Source: Acidovorax delafieldii
Lineage (GTDB): Bacteria > Pseudomonadota > Gammaproteobacteria > Burkholderiales > Burkholderiaceae_C
DNA: 64,000 nt
Direction: 5' to 3'
NCBI GenBank assembly: GCA_002377855.1
Contig: DFQQ01000018.1
Coordinates: forward strand, 215,152 to 279,151
In this document: positions 33,694-44,916 of the stretch, piece after piece
Position numbering within the stretch: position 1 is the first letter of the stretch
Layout of the letters: the number at the start of each line of letters is the position of its first letter
Position numbers and translations under genes: made by a program
Notes under the pieces: model-generated
The model's database searches: none
What the model saw: the letters and a program-made list of their open reading frames with translations, nothing else
Told to the model about the DNA's origin: nothing

Positions 33694-34899
33694 TTACCGA
33701 ACGCCCGTGGTCAACGCCAAGCGCCTTTCTTCGTGGACAAGTGCCCACAACGCCACCACGCCGCAGCCCATGACCAGCGCCGTGACCACCAGCGCTCCGT
33801 AGTAGCTGCCGCTGGCCGTGGCGATATAGCCCGCCATGGCGGGCGCGAGAATCTGGGCCACCCCGTAGCTGAGGGTCATGCGCGCCATGGCCTTGGCCGG
33901 ATTGGCCGGAAAGCAGCGCCCGATCAGGGTGAGCGTGAGGCTGACGATACCCACAAAAGTCGCCCCAAACAGCATGGCACCGCCCACGTTGAGCAAAGCG
34001 TGGTCGGTGGCGATGGGGATGAGGACGGAAACCATCTGCAAGCCAAAAGCCATCATCAGCGCGCGGATTTGCCCCACCGCCTCGGCCACACGGTCCCACA
34101 GGAAGCACGACGGCGCTGCCGCGAGCCCCACGATCACCCACACCCACCCGCCCTTGTCGGCCAGCAATGGTAGCTTGACCAAAATGGCGACCGTGTACGT
34201 GGCACCGATGGCAAAGCCAAAGCCCGCGCAAAAGTAAGCCGCAATGAGCAACCACATCCAGCGCCGTGGCGGGCCGGCAGACGCAGGCGCGGCCTGCGCG
34301 GCGGCGGGATGCACGGCCACGGGTGGTGGCATCCAAAGCCATGCGGGCCCAAAAAAGACGATGCCGAGCAACCCCAGGCCCAGCCACTGGCGGTCCCACG
34401 GCAAGCCCTGCACCAGGGCCGCCACCGCCACGCCAGAGACGGCGATGCCCAAGCCGAGCCCCACAAAATGCAGCCCCAGCTGCGGCCGGTGACCCTGGCG
34501 AATCAACCAATTGAGCACCAGCCCCGAAGCCAACAGCAGCCCCGCCGTGCTGGAAAACCCCGCCACAAACCGCAGCACGGACCAGACGGGCACGCTGTCC
34601 GTCCAGCCCATCGCCGCCGTGCTGACCACGGCAATCACCAGACCGCAGCGGTAGATCAGGTACTTGCGCCCCAGGTCATTGATGGAAGCCGCCAGCAAGG
34701 TACCAGCCATGTAGCCCGCGTAGTTGACAGTGGCCAGCCACCCCGCCGCCCAGTGCGTGAGGCCCGCCTGCTCGCGCATGATGGGCAGCATGGGCGTGTA
34801 GGCGAAGCGCGCCAGCCCCACTGTGAGGATGAGCGCGCAAATGCCCGCCACGATGACGCGCCAGCGTGCGGATGGCTTGATCGCAGGAACGGCGTCCAT
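33694..34899 (-). CDS. MFS transporter, YbfB/YjiJ family
   Basis: A 401-residue major facilitator with about 12 helices. It carries the YbfB/YjiJ pattern near the start ([20 protein letters not shown]), followed by [19 protein letters not shown]. The middle loop is Ala/Pro-rich (about residues 190-210). The second half has [17 protein letters not shown] and [20 protein letters not shown]. The substrate is unknown. I chose the ATG at 34899 because the longer frame has no membrane signal before it. The gene runs in the same direction as dtd and dbpA. Confidence 0.85.
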   Translation of the reverse strand: MDAVPAIKPSARWRVIVAGICALILTVGLARFAYTPMLPIMREQAGLTHWAAGWLATVNYAGYMAGTLLAASINDLGRKYLIYRCGLVIAVVSTAAMGWTDSVPVWSVLRFVAGFSSTAGLLLASGLVLNWLIRQGHRPQLGLHFVGLGLGIAVSGVAVAALVQGLPWDRQWLGLGLLGIVFFGPAWLWMPPPVAVHPAAAQAAPASAGPPRRWMWLLIAAYFCAGFGFAIGATYTVAILVKLPLLADKGGWVWVIVGLAAAPSCFLWDRVAEAVGQIRALMMAFGLQMVSVLIPIATDHALLNVGGAMLFGATFVGIVSLTLTLIGRCFPANPAKAMARMTLSYGVAQILAPAMAGYIATASGSYYGALVVTALVMGCGVVALWALVHEERRLALTTGVR

Positions 34900-34988
34900 C
34901 GGGGCTCCACGGTGAAGGAAGCGGCCATGGTAGCGGTCGCTCGGTACGGCCGCTGTCCACACCACGACTGCGCAGGCAGCAGTGTGCG

Positions 34989-36401
<1,413 letters not shown>

Positions 36402-36435
36402 GGCGTGGATTATCCCGCCCATCACCTCCGGGCCC

Positions 36436-37689
36436 TCACAGCAGCACCAACACGCCCACGAAGGCCAGCGTATGGGCCAATACGCCGGGAGCGACTGCCA
36501 GCGCGTAGGCGCCTCCGCCGCTGACCCAGGCGACCACGCTCTTGCTGACCCCATGCACGAGAAGCGCCGCCATCAGGGCCTGCTCCACACCCACCGCCGC
36601 AGGCTCACCAGGAAGCGCGTGCATCAACACCGCCGCCGTGGCCGCATGCACATCGGCCAGCGCGGCCAGCAGGGCTCCGGCCAGCATGCCGGCATTGCCC
36701 TGCGTGCGCTCCAGCCACGCCACGCCCACCTGGATGCCCGTCAGCAGCAACGTGATCAGCACCACATCGCGCAGCTTGAACATGGGCGCATCGGCCTGCA
36801 GGGGTGCCTTGGCAATGCCCTGGTCTGCCGCGCCCCACAGCAGCCACAGCCCCCAGACCGCCGCCACCCCCGCCCCTGCCAACGCCGGCAAGGCCAAGGA
36901 TGCGATCCACTGCGGCTGCACCGTAGCGGCCACCACCAGCACATGCAGCGCGGTGGCTACGCACGACAACACGGCACCGCCTGCCTGCGCCCGCACGGGG
37001 GCCTTGCCGGCCCGCACGTCCATGCCCAGGCTGGCAATCGTGGCCGTGCTGGAGACAAACCCCGACGCCAGGGCCGACAGCACCACCGCCTGGCGCGCCT
37101 GCATCAGCCGCCGCGCCACGTGCGCCAGCGACTGGATGAGCAGCAGCACGATCACCAGGCGCAGCACCACCTGCGGGTTCAGCAGCCCCTGCACCAGCGG
37201 CTGGTTGGGCACCAGCGGAAACACCAGCAGCACCAGCGCCGCTAGCACCAGGCCGCTGCGCACCTCGCCCGGCTGCAGCCAGTGGCTCGAAAACTCGTGC
37301 AGCGGCGCACGCAGCGCCAGCAACCCGGTCACCATCACGGCCAGGGCTGCCGCCAGCAGGCGGTCGCTCGCGCACAGCACGCCAATCAGGTAGGCCAGCA
37401 GCAGGGCGATTTCGGTGGCCACACCCGGGTTTTCAGACCGGTCACGGGCGTACGCCACCACCCCCAGCGCCGCCACGAAGGCGGCCCCCACCCCCAGCAG
37501 GGCCACCGAGCCCGACAGTGCCGCTGCCGCCCCCGACAAGCTGGCCAGCGTGAACGAGCGCACCCCCGCCAGGGCACGGTGCGGCCCGCTGCCCTTGCGC
37601 CGCTCGCGCTCAATGCCCATCAGCAAACCACAGCCCAAGGCGCTGGCCAGCACGGCCAGCGCAGCATAAAAACCCTGCAAATCCTGCAT
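36436..37689 (-). CDS. MgtC/SapB domain plus DUF4010 membrane protein
   Basis: A 417-residue membrane protein. The N-terminal 130 residues are an MgtC-like domain (LASALGCGLLMGIERERRKG, then LAGVRSFTLASLSGAAAAL). The rest is DUF4010 with many helices (LVIVLLLIQSLAHVARRLM, ALASGFVSSTATIASLGMDV, and the final FVGVLVLL). Function is unknown; MgtC proteins are linked to low-Mg survival, but that does not carry over to this long form. It sits 34 bases after dbpA's start region on the same strand. Its start is near the divergent amn gene. Confidence 0.85.
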   Translation of the reverse strand: MQDLQGFYAALAVLASALGCGLLMGIERERRKGSGPHRALAGVRSFTLASLSGAAAALSGSVALLGVGAAFVAALGVVAYARDRSENPGVATEIALLLAYLIGVLCASDRLLAAALAVMVTGLLALRAPLHEFSSHWLQPGEVRSGLVLAALVLLVFPLVPNQPLVQGLLNPQVVLRLVIVLLLIQSLAHVARRLMQARQAVVLSALASGFVSSTATIASLGMDVRAGKAPVRAQAGGAVLSCVATALHVLVVAATVQPQWIASLALPALAGAGVAAVWGLWLLWGAADQGIAKAPLQADAPMFKLRDVVLITLLLTGIQVGVAWLERTQGNAGMLAGALLAALADVHAATAAVLMHALPGEPAAVGVEQALMAALLVHGVSKSVVAWVSGGGAYALAVAPGVLAHTLAFVGVLVLL

Positions 37690-37774
37690 GCCCGCTCCTG
37701 CACCCCCACGGGTGCCGCTCGACATTCTGGCAGCTTGGCAGCACCTGTCACGAGAGCTTGTGGACAATAGCGCC

Positions 37775-39274
37775 ATGGCCCCCACATCCTCTGCTTTCAT
37801 TGCCCCCACCCGCCACGCGACGGCCGAATCGGCCCTGGCCCAGGTGCACCACATCTACAACCACCAGATCGGTCTGCTGCGCGACAACATGCAGCGGTTC
37901 GTTGCGGGCGAAACCCTGCCCGGCCATGTGCGCGCCTGTTACCCGTATGTGCGCATCCAGACCGACACCGTGGCGCGCGCCAAGCCCCACCCCGACGTGG
38001 CCCTGCTGGCCTACGGGTTTGTGGCGGGCCCCGGCCGGTTCGAGACCACGCTGACGCGCCCCGACCTGTACCACGAGTACTACCTGGAGCAGTTCCAGTT
38101 GCTGCTGCACAACCACGGCGTGGAGCTGGAAGTGGGCACCAGCCACCAGCCCATCCCGGTGCACTTCTCGTTCAGCGAACACGACCATGTGGAAGGGCAG
38201 ATGAGCCTGGAGCGCCGCACCCTGATGCGCGACGTGTTTGACCTGCCCGACCTGGCCGCCATGGACGACGGCATTGCCAACGGCACCTGGGAGCCCAAGC
38301 CCGGCGAGGCCCAGCCCCTGTCGCTGTTCACCGCGCCGCGCGTGGACTATTCGCTGCACCGCCTGCGCCACTACACCGGCACGTCGCCGCGCGCGTTCCA
38401 GAACTTCGTGCTGTTCACCAACTACCAGTTCTACATCGACGAATTCGTGCGCCTGGGCCATGAAGAAATGGCCAAGCCGGACAGCGAATACATCGCCTTC
38501 ATCGAGCCCGGCAACGTGGTCACCCGCCGCGTGGGCTTGGCCGCTGAACCCGGCGACGAGCTGGGCGCACCACCCCCGCGCCTGCCGCAAATGCCCGCCT
38601 ACCACTTGGTGCGGGCCGACCACAGCGGCATCACCATGGTCAACATCGGCGTGGGCCCGGCCAATGCCAAGAACATCACCGACCACATCGCCGTGCTGCG
38701 CCCGCACGCCTGGATCATGCTGGGCCACTGCGCGGGCCTGCGCAACAGCCAGCAGCTGGGCGACTACGTGCTGGCCCACGGCTACGTGCGCGAAGACCAT
38801 GTGCTGGACGAAGAACTGCCGCTGTGGGTGCCCATTCCCGCGCTGGCCGAGATCCAGCTGGCCCTTGAGTCGGCCGTGGCGGGCATCACTGGCGTCACAG
38901 GAGCCGACCTCAAGCGCATCATGCGCACGGGTACCGTGGCCAGCACCGACAACCGCAACTGGGAACTGCTGCCCGACAACCAGCCCCAGCGCCGCTTCAG
39001 CCAAAGCCGCGCCGTGGCGCTGGACATGGAAAGCGCCACCATCGCCGCCAATGGCTTTCGCTTTCGCGTACCGTATGGCACGCTGCTGTGCGTGAGCGAC
39101 AAGCCCCTGCACGGCGAGATCAAGCTGCCCGGCATGGCCAACCACTTTTACCGTGAGCGCGTGGACCAGCACCTGCGCATCGGTATTCGCGCGCTGGAGA
39201 TGCTGCGTGCCGAAGGCATGGCCCGCCTGCACAGCCGCAAGCTGCGCAGCTTTGCCGAGGTGGCCTTCCAGTAA
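37775..39274 (+). CDS. amn: AMP nucleosidase
   Basis: A 499-residue AMP nucleosidase, which splits AMP to adenine and ribose-5-phosphate and so helps set the adenylate pool. The N-terminal domain (to about residue 190) carries the Amn-specific region HYYYLEQF-like segment YHEYYLEQFQLLLHNHGVEL. The C-terminal nucleoside phosphorylase-like domain has MVNIGVGPANAKNITDHIAV, MLGHCAGLRNSQQLGDYVLA and the catalytic region LDMESATIAANGFRFRVPYG. I chose the ATG at 37775. It is slightly longer than E. coli Amn. Confidence 0.95.
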   Translation: MAPTSSAFIAPTRHATAESALAQVHHIYNHQIGLLRDNMQRFVAGETLPGHVRACYPYVRIQTDTVARAKPHPDVALLAYGFVAGPGRFETTLTRPDLYHEYYLEQFQLLLHNHGVELEVGTSHQPIPVHFSFSEHDHVEGQMSLERRTLMRDVFDLPDLAAMDDGIANGTWEPKPGEAQPLSLFTAPRVDYSLHRLRHYTGTSPRAFQNFVLFTNYQFYIDEFVRLGHEEMAKPDSEYIAFIEPGNVVTRRVGLAAEPGDELGAPPPRLPQMPAYHLVRADHSGITMVNIGVGPANAKNITDHIAVLRPHAWIMLGHCAGLRNSQQLGDYVLAHGYVREDHVLDEELPLWVPIPALAEIQLALESAVAGITGVTGADLKRIMRTGTVASTDNRNWELLPDNQPQRRFSQSRAVALDMESATIAANGFRFRVPYGTLLCVSDKPLHGEIKLPGMANHFYRERVDQHLRIGIRALEMLRAEGMARLHSRKLRSFAEVAFQ

Positions 39275-39409
39275 CACGCCAGCGGCGCGCCGCTGCGTCG
39301 CCGCCGCGCCCGGGGGTGCCGGCGCCACCGTTGACTGCGGCATTGAGGTGCCGCGGGCAGCGGCACCTTCGAGCCTGCAAAGCGCGCGCCCCTCGCCTGC
39401 GAACCCTGT

Positions 39410-40588
39410 ATGACACTGGACTTTCTCACGCTGATGGCCGTCATGGCCGCCAACCTGTTCGCGATCTCGGCCGCGCTGCCGCTGGTCATGGGCCGCAGCG
39501 TGAGCCAGGCAGCGCGCCACATCCAGGCCAGCATGCTGCTGCAGGCGATGGCCTGGTTGGCCATCATTGCGTCGTCTTCGCTGTGGGACCAGGCGCTCTC
39601 GACGGTATCGATGGCCTGCAACGCCTGGGCCCAGTGGCTGCTGTACCGCGCCCTGCGCGAATGGCTGGGCGCGCGCCCCTTCAAGCGCACGCTGCTGGCG
39701 CTGGTGTGCCTCATGCCGCTGGGCTACGCCATCGGCTTCGGGCATTACGCCTTCCGGGTGGGCTGGGCCAATTTCTTGATGGCGGCCATCCTGGTCATCG
39801 TGGCGCGCGCCACGCTGTACCCGGCCACACCGTCCACACCCGCCGATGCGCGCTGGCGGCGCCTGCTCATGCTGTGCCTGCTCACGTCGGCGGGTTTCAC
39901 CCTGGCACGGGGCTTTCTGGGGGCCTTCACAGACCAGTACCCGAGCTTTCGCACACCGCACCCCGTCAACCTGGGCGCTGCACTGGCGACCAACGTGAGC
40001 CTGGTATTGGGCACGGTGGCCGTGTTGGTGGCCTGGCACGCCGAGGCCGAGCGCAAGCTGCACCGCCTGGCCATGACCGACGGCCTGACCGGGCTGGCCA
40101 ACCGGAGGTCGTTCGCAGCGCAGGGCGCGGCCATGATTTCGCATGCGCAGCGCCACGGCTTGCCCCTTACCGCCCTGATGCTGGACATTGACCACTTCAA
40201 GCAGATCAACGACACACTGGGCCACGAGACCGGCGACCGCGCCTTGCAGCTCTTTGGCAAGCTGCTGCAGGAATGCCACCGCAGCGGCGACATCGTCGGC
40301 CGCCTGGGGGGCGAGGAGTTCGGGGTGCTGCTGCTGCACAACAGTGCGCCTGCGGGCACATCGTTTGACCGGCGCTTGCGCAAGCGGCTGGCCGAGGCCA
40401 GCGTGGCCGAGCTGGGTTTTGCGCTGGACTACAGCGCAGGCATGGCCGTGCTCGGGCCGGAGGATTACGACCTTGCGCCGCTCATGGCGCGTGCAGATGC
40501 TGCGCTGTATGCGGCCAAGGCAGGGGGGCGCGGCAGGCTGGTGGCGCGTGCGCCGACGGTGCCTATCGCCAACGCCGATCACTCCTGA
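39410..40588 (+). CDS. Membrane diguanylate cyclase (GGDEF domain)
   Basis: A 392-residue diguanylate cyclase that makes cyclic di-GMP from GTP. Residues 1-210 form about six to seven membrane helices of a MASE-like sensor. The GGDEF domain follows a short coiled stretch (EAERKLHRLAMTDGLTGLANRRSF). The active site is GGEEF at 300-304, with metal Asp in LMLDIDHFKQIND. An inhibitory site RxxD (R291-D294) lies five residues before it, so product inhibition is likely. There is no EAL domain. The 135-base gap after amn holds nothing I can name. Confidence 0.93.
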   Translation: MTLDFLTLMAVMAANLFAISAALPLVMGRSVSQAARHIQASMLLQAMAWLAIIASSSLWDQALSTVSMACNAWAQWLLYRALREWLGARPFKRTLLALVCLMPLGYAIGFGHYAFRVGWANFLMAAILVIVARATLYPATPSTPADARWRRLLMLCLLTSAGFTLARGFLGAFTDQYPSFRTPHPVNLGAALATNVSLVLGTVAVLVAWHAEAERKLHRLAMTDGLTGLANRRSFAAQGAAMISHAQRHGLPLTALMLDIDHFKQINDTLGHETGDRALQLFGKLLQECHRSGDIVGRLGGEEFGVLLLHNSAPAGTSFDRRLRKRLAEASVAELGFALDYSAGMAVLGPEDYDLAPLMARADAALYAAKAGGRGRLVARAPTVPIANADHS

Positions 40589-40589
40589 T

Positions 40590-40625
40590 TTTGTAGCATG
40601 TTGCGCTTTATTCATAAGCGTTACA
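40590..40625 (-). repeat. Dispersed palindromic repeat, copy 5
   Basis: A short copy directly after the cyclase stop codon: TTTTGTAGCATGTTGCGC then TTTATTCATAAGCGTTAC. The GCGCTTTATTCATAAGCG hairpin could end transcription. Confidence 0.6.
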
Positions 40626-40680
40626 GTCCGATCAAGCCCCCAGTCTCATCTTGGTTGGCCAGAGGCGCCACAATGGCGCC

Positions 40681-41616
40681 ATGAGCTCACTTTTCGCCAC
40701 CCAGAACCTGTACAAGCGCTACGCAGAAGCCACCGTGGTGAACGATGTCTCGTTCGCCATCGCCCCCGGCGAATGCCTGGGCGTCATCGGCCCCAACGGG
40801 GCGGGCAAGACCACCACCATCCGCATGTGCCTGGGCCTCACGGCGCCCGACAGCGGCAACGTGCTCTTCTACCCCGAAGGCGCAGCCGAGCCGCTTTACA
40901 TGCCGCGCGATGCGCTGGCGATCAAAGCGCAGCTGGGCGTGGTCACGCAGTTCGACACGCTGGACCCGGACTTCACTTGCGCCGAGAACCTGCGCGTGTT
41001 CGGCCGCTACTTCGGCATCCAGGGCGCGGTGATGGACGAACGCGTGCCCCAGTTGCTGGAGTTTGCGGCGCTGACGCACAAGGCCGATGCCAAGCCGGGC
41101 GAGCTGTCGGGCGGCATGAAGCGGCGCCTGTCGCTGGCACGCGCGCTGGTCAACAACCCGCGCCTGTTGCTGCTGGACGAACCCACCACCGGCCTGGACC
41201 CGCAGGCGCGCCACCTGATGTGGGAGCGGCTGCAGGTGTTGCTCCAGCAAGGCAAGTCCATCTTGCTGACCACCCACTTCATGGACGAAGCCGAGCGGCT
41301 GTGCTCGCGCCTGCTGGTGCTGGACCACGGCAGGAAAATTGCCGAAGGCAAACCGCGCGAACTGATTGCACAGCACTTGGAGCCCGACGTGGTGGAGGTG
41401 TTTGGCGTGGGTGCCGTGGCGCTGGCGCAGGACCCGGCCCTGCGCGCCATGGCGGCGCGGGTGGAGGTGAGCGGCGAGACCGTCTTCTTCTACACCGCCA
41501 ACGCCCAACCGCTGCTGCAGGCGCTGGGCCACCACGGCCATTTGCGCACGCTGCACCGGCCGGCCAATCTGGAAGACCTGTTCCTCAAGCTGACGGGGCG
41601 GCAGATACGGGAGTGA
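40681..41616 (+). CDS. ABC transporter ATP-binding protein, NodI/DrrA type
   Basis: A 311-residue ATPase of the NodI/DrrA family. Walker A is GVIGPNGAGKTTTIRMCLG, the signature is LSGGMKRRLSLARALV, Walker B is LLLLDEPTTGLDPQARHLMW and the switch His is in ILLTTHFMDEAERLC. The C-terminal regulatory part (about 230-311) is typical of this family. Its natural partner would be an ABC-2 permease directly downstream; such a gene exists on the same strand at 50287-51162, beyond the restriction island and purT. The ATG at 40681 is the best start. Confidence 0.9.
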   Translation: MSSLFATQNLYKRYAEATVVNDVSFAIAPGECLGVIGPNGAGKTTTIRMCLGLTAPDSGNVLFYPEGAAEPLYMPRDALAIKAQLGVVTQFDTLDPDFTCAENLRVFGRYFGIQGAVMDERVPQLLEFAALTHKADAKPGELSGGMKRRLSLARALVNNPRLLLLDEPTTGLDPQARHLMWERLQVLLQQGKSILLTTHFMDEAERLCSRLLVLDHGRKIAEGKPRELIAQHLEPDVVEVFGVGAVALAQDPALRAMAARVEVSGETVFFYTANAQPLLQALGHHGHLRTLHRPANLEDLFLKLTGRQIRE

Positions 41617-41778
41617 GTGCGCGGCAGGGAAATATTCCAAAGTACTGAGTGACTAACGCATACAGCCAAGTCTGCTCCATGGAAAATCCATACCCTTGCA
41701 TTTGAGAGATGCAACGTTTGCCTGGTGGAGGTAGATTCAGAGCCCATGGCTCAGAGAGCATAAAAGAGAGTGGATCTG

Positions 41779-44700
41779 ATGGTTTTCAGCGAAGACTCAC
41801 GCGTCAAAATTCCGTGCATCCTGCATCTGGTGCGACTTGGCTACCACTATCTTTCATTGAAGAATGCCATTTGGGATGAAGAAACCAATATCTTCCCAGA
41901 GCAATTCAGCGAAGCCATTGCCCGCATCAACCCAGAACTAGGTGCAGATGACGTCTCCCGTCTGCTGGCCGACGTCAAGCTGCTTCTGGACAACGAAGAT
42001 CTCGGTAAAGCCTTCTACGAAAGACTTACGGAACGCTCAGGTTCTCGACTGATCGATTTCGAAAATTTCGATAACAACAGCTTCCACGTTGTTACCGAGC
42101 TGACGTGCAAGAACGGTGACGATGAATTCCGGCCAGACATCACCTTGCTCATCAACGGCATGCCGCTGGCGTTCATTGAGGTCAAAAAGCCGAACAACCG
42201 CGAAGGCGTGTTGGCAGAGCGCAGCCGCATCATCACGCGCAGCCGCAACCCCAAGTTCAGGCGGTTTATCAACATCACACAGTTGATGGTCTTCTCCAAC
42301 AACATGGAGTACGAAGACGGTTCGCCACAACCCATTGAAGGAGCGTTCTATGCAAGCCCGTCATATGACTCGCCTGTCTTCAACTATTTTCGAGAAGACC
42401 CCGAGGTCGAGACGCTGGACCTTGAGCAGCTATTAGCAGCCGAAGACGATGCCCTGGAAAACGAAGTGCTGGGCGATAACAATCTCAACGTCATCAAGCA
42501 CAGCCCCGAGTTTCTGAGCAACAAGTCGCCAGACACGCCGACCAATCGCATCTGCACGTCGCTCTTCAGTCGCAGTCGCCTCGCTTTTTTGCTGCGTTTT
42601 GCGCTGGCCTATGTCCACGAAACAGACGGCGTGCAAAAGCACGTCATGCGTTATCCCCAGCTTTTTGCCACCAAGGCAATAGAGAAGAAGTTCGGCGCAG
42701 GCATCAAAAAGGGCATCATCTGGCACACCCAGGGCAGCGGTAAAACAGCCCTGGCCTACTACAACACCCGGTTTCTTACTGACTACTTCCAGTGCCGAGG
42801 CGTCATCCCGAAGTTCTACTTCATCGTTGACCGGCTTGACCTGGCCACGCAAGCGCAGCGTGAGTTTTCCTGCCGGGGGCTGCTAGTCCACACCATTGAC
42901 AGCCGAGCCGACTTTGCTCGCGACATCAAAACCACACAGGTGCTGCACAACCACAGTGGCAAGCCTGAAATCACCGTGGTCAATATCCAGAAATTTCAGG
43001 ACGACCCGGATGTGGTGCGCGCCGAGGATTACGACTTCAACATCCAGCGCGTCTATTTTTTGGATGAGGTGCACCGCAGCTACAACCCACAGGGCAGCTT
43101 TCTGGCCAACCTCAGCCAATCCGACCGCAACGCTATAAAGATCGGGCTCACAGGCACACCGCTGCTGGGCGACGACTACAACTCCCGAGCCCTGTTTGGT
43201 GACTACTTCCACAAGTACTACTACAACGCATCCATTGCCGACGGCTACACCCTTCGGCTGATCCGCGAAGAAATCGCCACCAACTACAAGCTGTCTTTGC
43301 AAGAGGCACTTGCCACAGTGCAGCTCAAGCAAGGCGATGTGGAGCGCAAACTGATCTACGCCCACCCCACGTTTGTCGAGCCGATGCTTGACTACATCGT
43401 GCGTGACTTTGAAAAGAGCCGTAGCGCATTGGGCGACTCCAGCATCGGCGGCTTGGTGATCTGTGACAGCGCGGACCAAGCGAAAGAAATGTTCCGCATC
43501 TTCACAGCGGTATATGCCGAACGCTCTTCTTCCGCAGCAGCAATAGCCCAAGACTCAGGGCAAGCCATATTTGCCCCCGCCACCACCGGCAGTTATGCGG
43601 AACGCACCCAACTTGCAAACCGAGTGAGAAGCGCCGCGCTGATCCTTCACGACGTGGGCACCAAAGACGAGCGCAAGGATTGGGTGGAAGACTTCAAGGC
43701 GGGCAAGATTGACCTGCTTTTTGTCTACAACATGCTGCTCACCGGCTTTGATGCCAAACGCCTAAAGAAGCTCTACCTTGGGCGTGTTATCAGAGCGCAC
43801 AACCTGCTGCAAGCGCTCACGCGGGTCAACCGCACTTACAAAGATTTCCGCTACGGCTACGTGGTGGACTTTGCCGACATCCGCAAGGAATTCGACAAGA
43901 CCAACAAAGACTACTTTGACGAATTGCAGTCCGAGCTGGGCAACGAAATCGAGCACTACTCCAACCTATTCAAGTCAGCCGAAGAGATCAGGCAAGAAAT
44001 CGAAGCCATCAAAGATATCCTCTTTAGCTTCGACATTGAAAACGCTGAAGAATTTTCAAAGCAGCTCAATCAGATCCAAGATCGCACCACGGTGCTGGCG
44101 CTCAAAAAAGCGCTGGCTGATGCGCGCAGCCTCTACAACCTGATTCGCCTGCAGGGCGAATACGGGCTATTGCAGCAGCTAGATTTTCACAAGCTCAGCC
44201 AGCTCTACCGCGAAACCTGCAACCACCTGGATCTGCTCAACCTCAAAGAGGCCATCGAATCAGAAAACGACACCAGCAACTTGCTCAACATGGCGCTGGA
44301 GGATGTCATCTTCAAATTCGCCAAGATCAAGGAAGAAGAACTCGTCTTGGCCGACAAACTCAAAAACACCTTGCGCCAAACGCGTGAGGCCTTGGCCAGC
44401 AACTTTGACCCACAAGACCCCAAGTTCGTGACCCTGCGCGAAGAGCTGGAGCGGCTGTTCAAGAACAAAAAGCTCAGCGAAGTGAGCCAAGAAGACATGA
44501 CAGCCAACATCGGCGCGCTCAACGCCATTCACGACAAGGTGAAAGAGCTGAACCGCCAAAACAACCAGCTGCGCGCCAAATACCGTGGCGATGCCAAATA
44601 CACCCGCATCCACAAGCGCCTGCAAGAACGTGGCGGCTTCACGCAGACCGAGCGCAAGTTGTTTGAAGCGCTGGTCGGCGTCAAAGCAAAGGCTGACGAA

Positions 44701-44916
44701 CAGGTGCTGCAAAACACCCAACTGCTGAACAACGAAAGCTACTTTGATCGCTTGATGCAACCCATCGTGATTGGCGAGTTCTATACCCGCCAGCACATCC
44801 CACTGACCCCCGATGCCACCCGCAGCATCAACCGCCTGGTGGTGGCGGAATACATGAATGAATTTTTTGCAGGCACCCGCACGGGCGGCGGCCACCCTGG
44901 AGCACAAGCTTGGTAA
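41779..44916 (+). CDS. hsdR: Type I restriction enzyme, R subunit
   Basis: A 1045-residue HsdR, the translocating and cutting subunit of a type I R-M complex. The N-terminal nuclease has the PD-(D/E)xK residues D120 (RPDITLLI) and E134-V-K136 (FIEVKKP). The helicase has Walker A HTQGSGKT (316-323) and Walker B LDEVH (428-432), then LTGTPL and LLTGFDAKRLKKLYLGR. The C-terminal 250 residues are helical and would dock on HsdM. The ATG at 41779 has an AGAGAG site; a GTG lies 9 bases upstream. It overlaps hsdM by 7 bases. Confidence 0.95.
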   Translation: MVFSEDSRVKIPCILHLVRLGYHYLSLKNAIWDEETNIFPEQFSEAIARINPELGADDVSRLLADVKLLLDNEDLGKAFYERLTERSGSRLIDFENFDNNSFHVVTELTCKNGDDEFRPDITLLINGMPLAFIEVKKPNNREGVLAERSRIITRSRNPKFRRFINITQLMVFSNNMEYEDGSPQPIEGAFYASPSYDSPVFNYFREDPEVETLDLEQLLAAEDDALENEVLGDNNLNVIKHSPEFLSNKSPDTPTNRICTSLFSRSRLAFLLRFALAYVHETDGVQKHVMRYPQLFATKAIEKKFGAGIKKGIIWHTQGSGKTALAYYNTRFLTDYFQCRGVIPKFYFIVDRLDLATQAQREFSCRGLLVHTIDSRADFARDIKTTQVLHNHSGKPEITVVNIQKFQDDPDVVRAEDYDFNIQRVYFLDEVHRSYNPQGSFLANLSQSDRNAIKIGLTGTPLLGDDYNSRALFGDYFHKYYYNASIADGYTLRLIREEIATNYKLSLQEALATVQLKQGDVERKLIYAHPTFVEPMLDYIVRDFEKSRSALGDSSIGGLVICDSADQAKEMFRIFTAVYAERSSSAAAIAQDSGQAIFAPATTGSYAERTQLANRVRSAALILHDVGTKDERKDWVEDFKAGKIDLLFVYNMLLTGFDAKRLKKLYLGRVIRAHNLLQALTRVNRTYKDFRYGYVVDFADIRKEFDKTNKDYFDELQSELGNEIEHYSNLFKSAEEIRQEIEAIKDILFSFDIENAEEFSKQLNQIQDRTTVLALKKALADARSLYNLIRLQGEYGLLQQLDFHKLSQLYRETCNHLDLLNLKEAIESENDTSNLLNMALEDVIFKFAKIKEEELVLADKLKNTLRQTREALASNFDPQDPKFVTLREELERLFKNKKLSEVSQEDMTANIGALNAIHDKVKELNRQNNQLRAKYRGDAKYTRIHKRLQERGGFTQTERKLFEALVGVKAKADEQVLQNTQLLNNESYFDRLMQPIVIGEFYTRQHIPLTPDATRSINRLVVAEYMNEFFAGTRTGGGHPGAQAW

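Noticed and set aside
37748..40615. A 955-codon open frame on the minus strand
   Set aside because: It lies opposite AMP nucleosidase and the diguanylate cyclase, both with full family motifs. Its translation is rich in His, Gln, Val and Arg with no domain, as expected for a mirror frame in GC-rich DNA.
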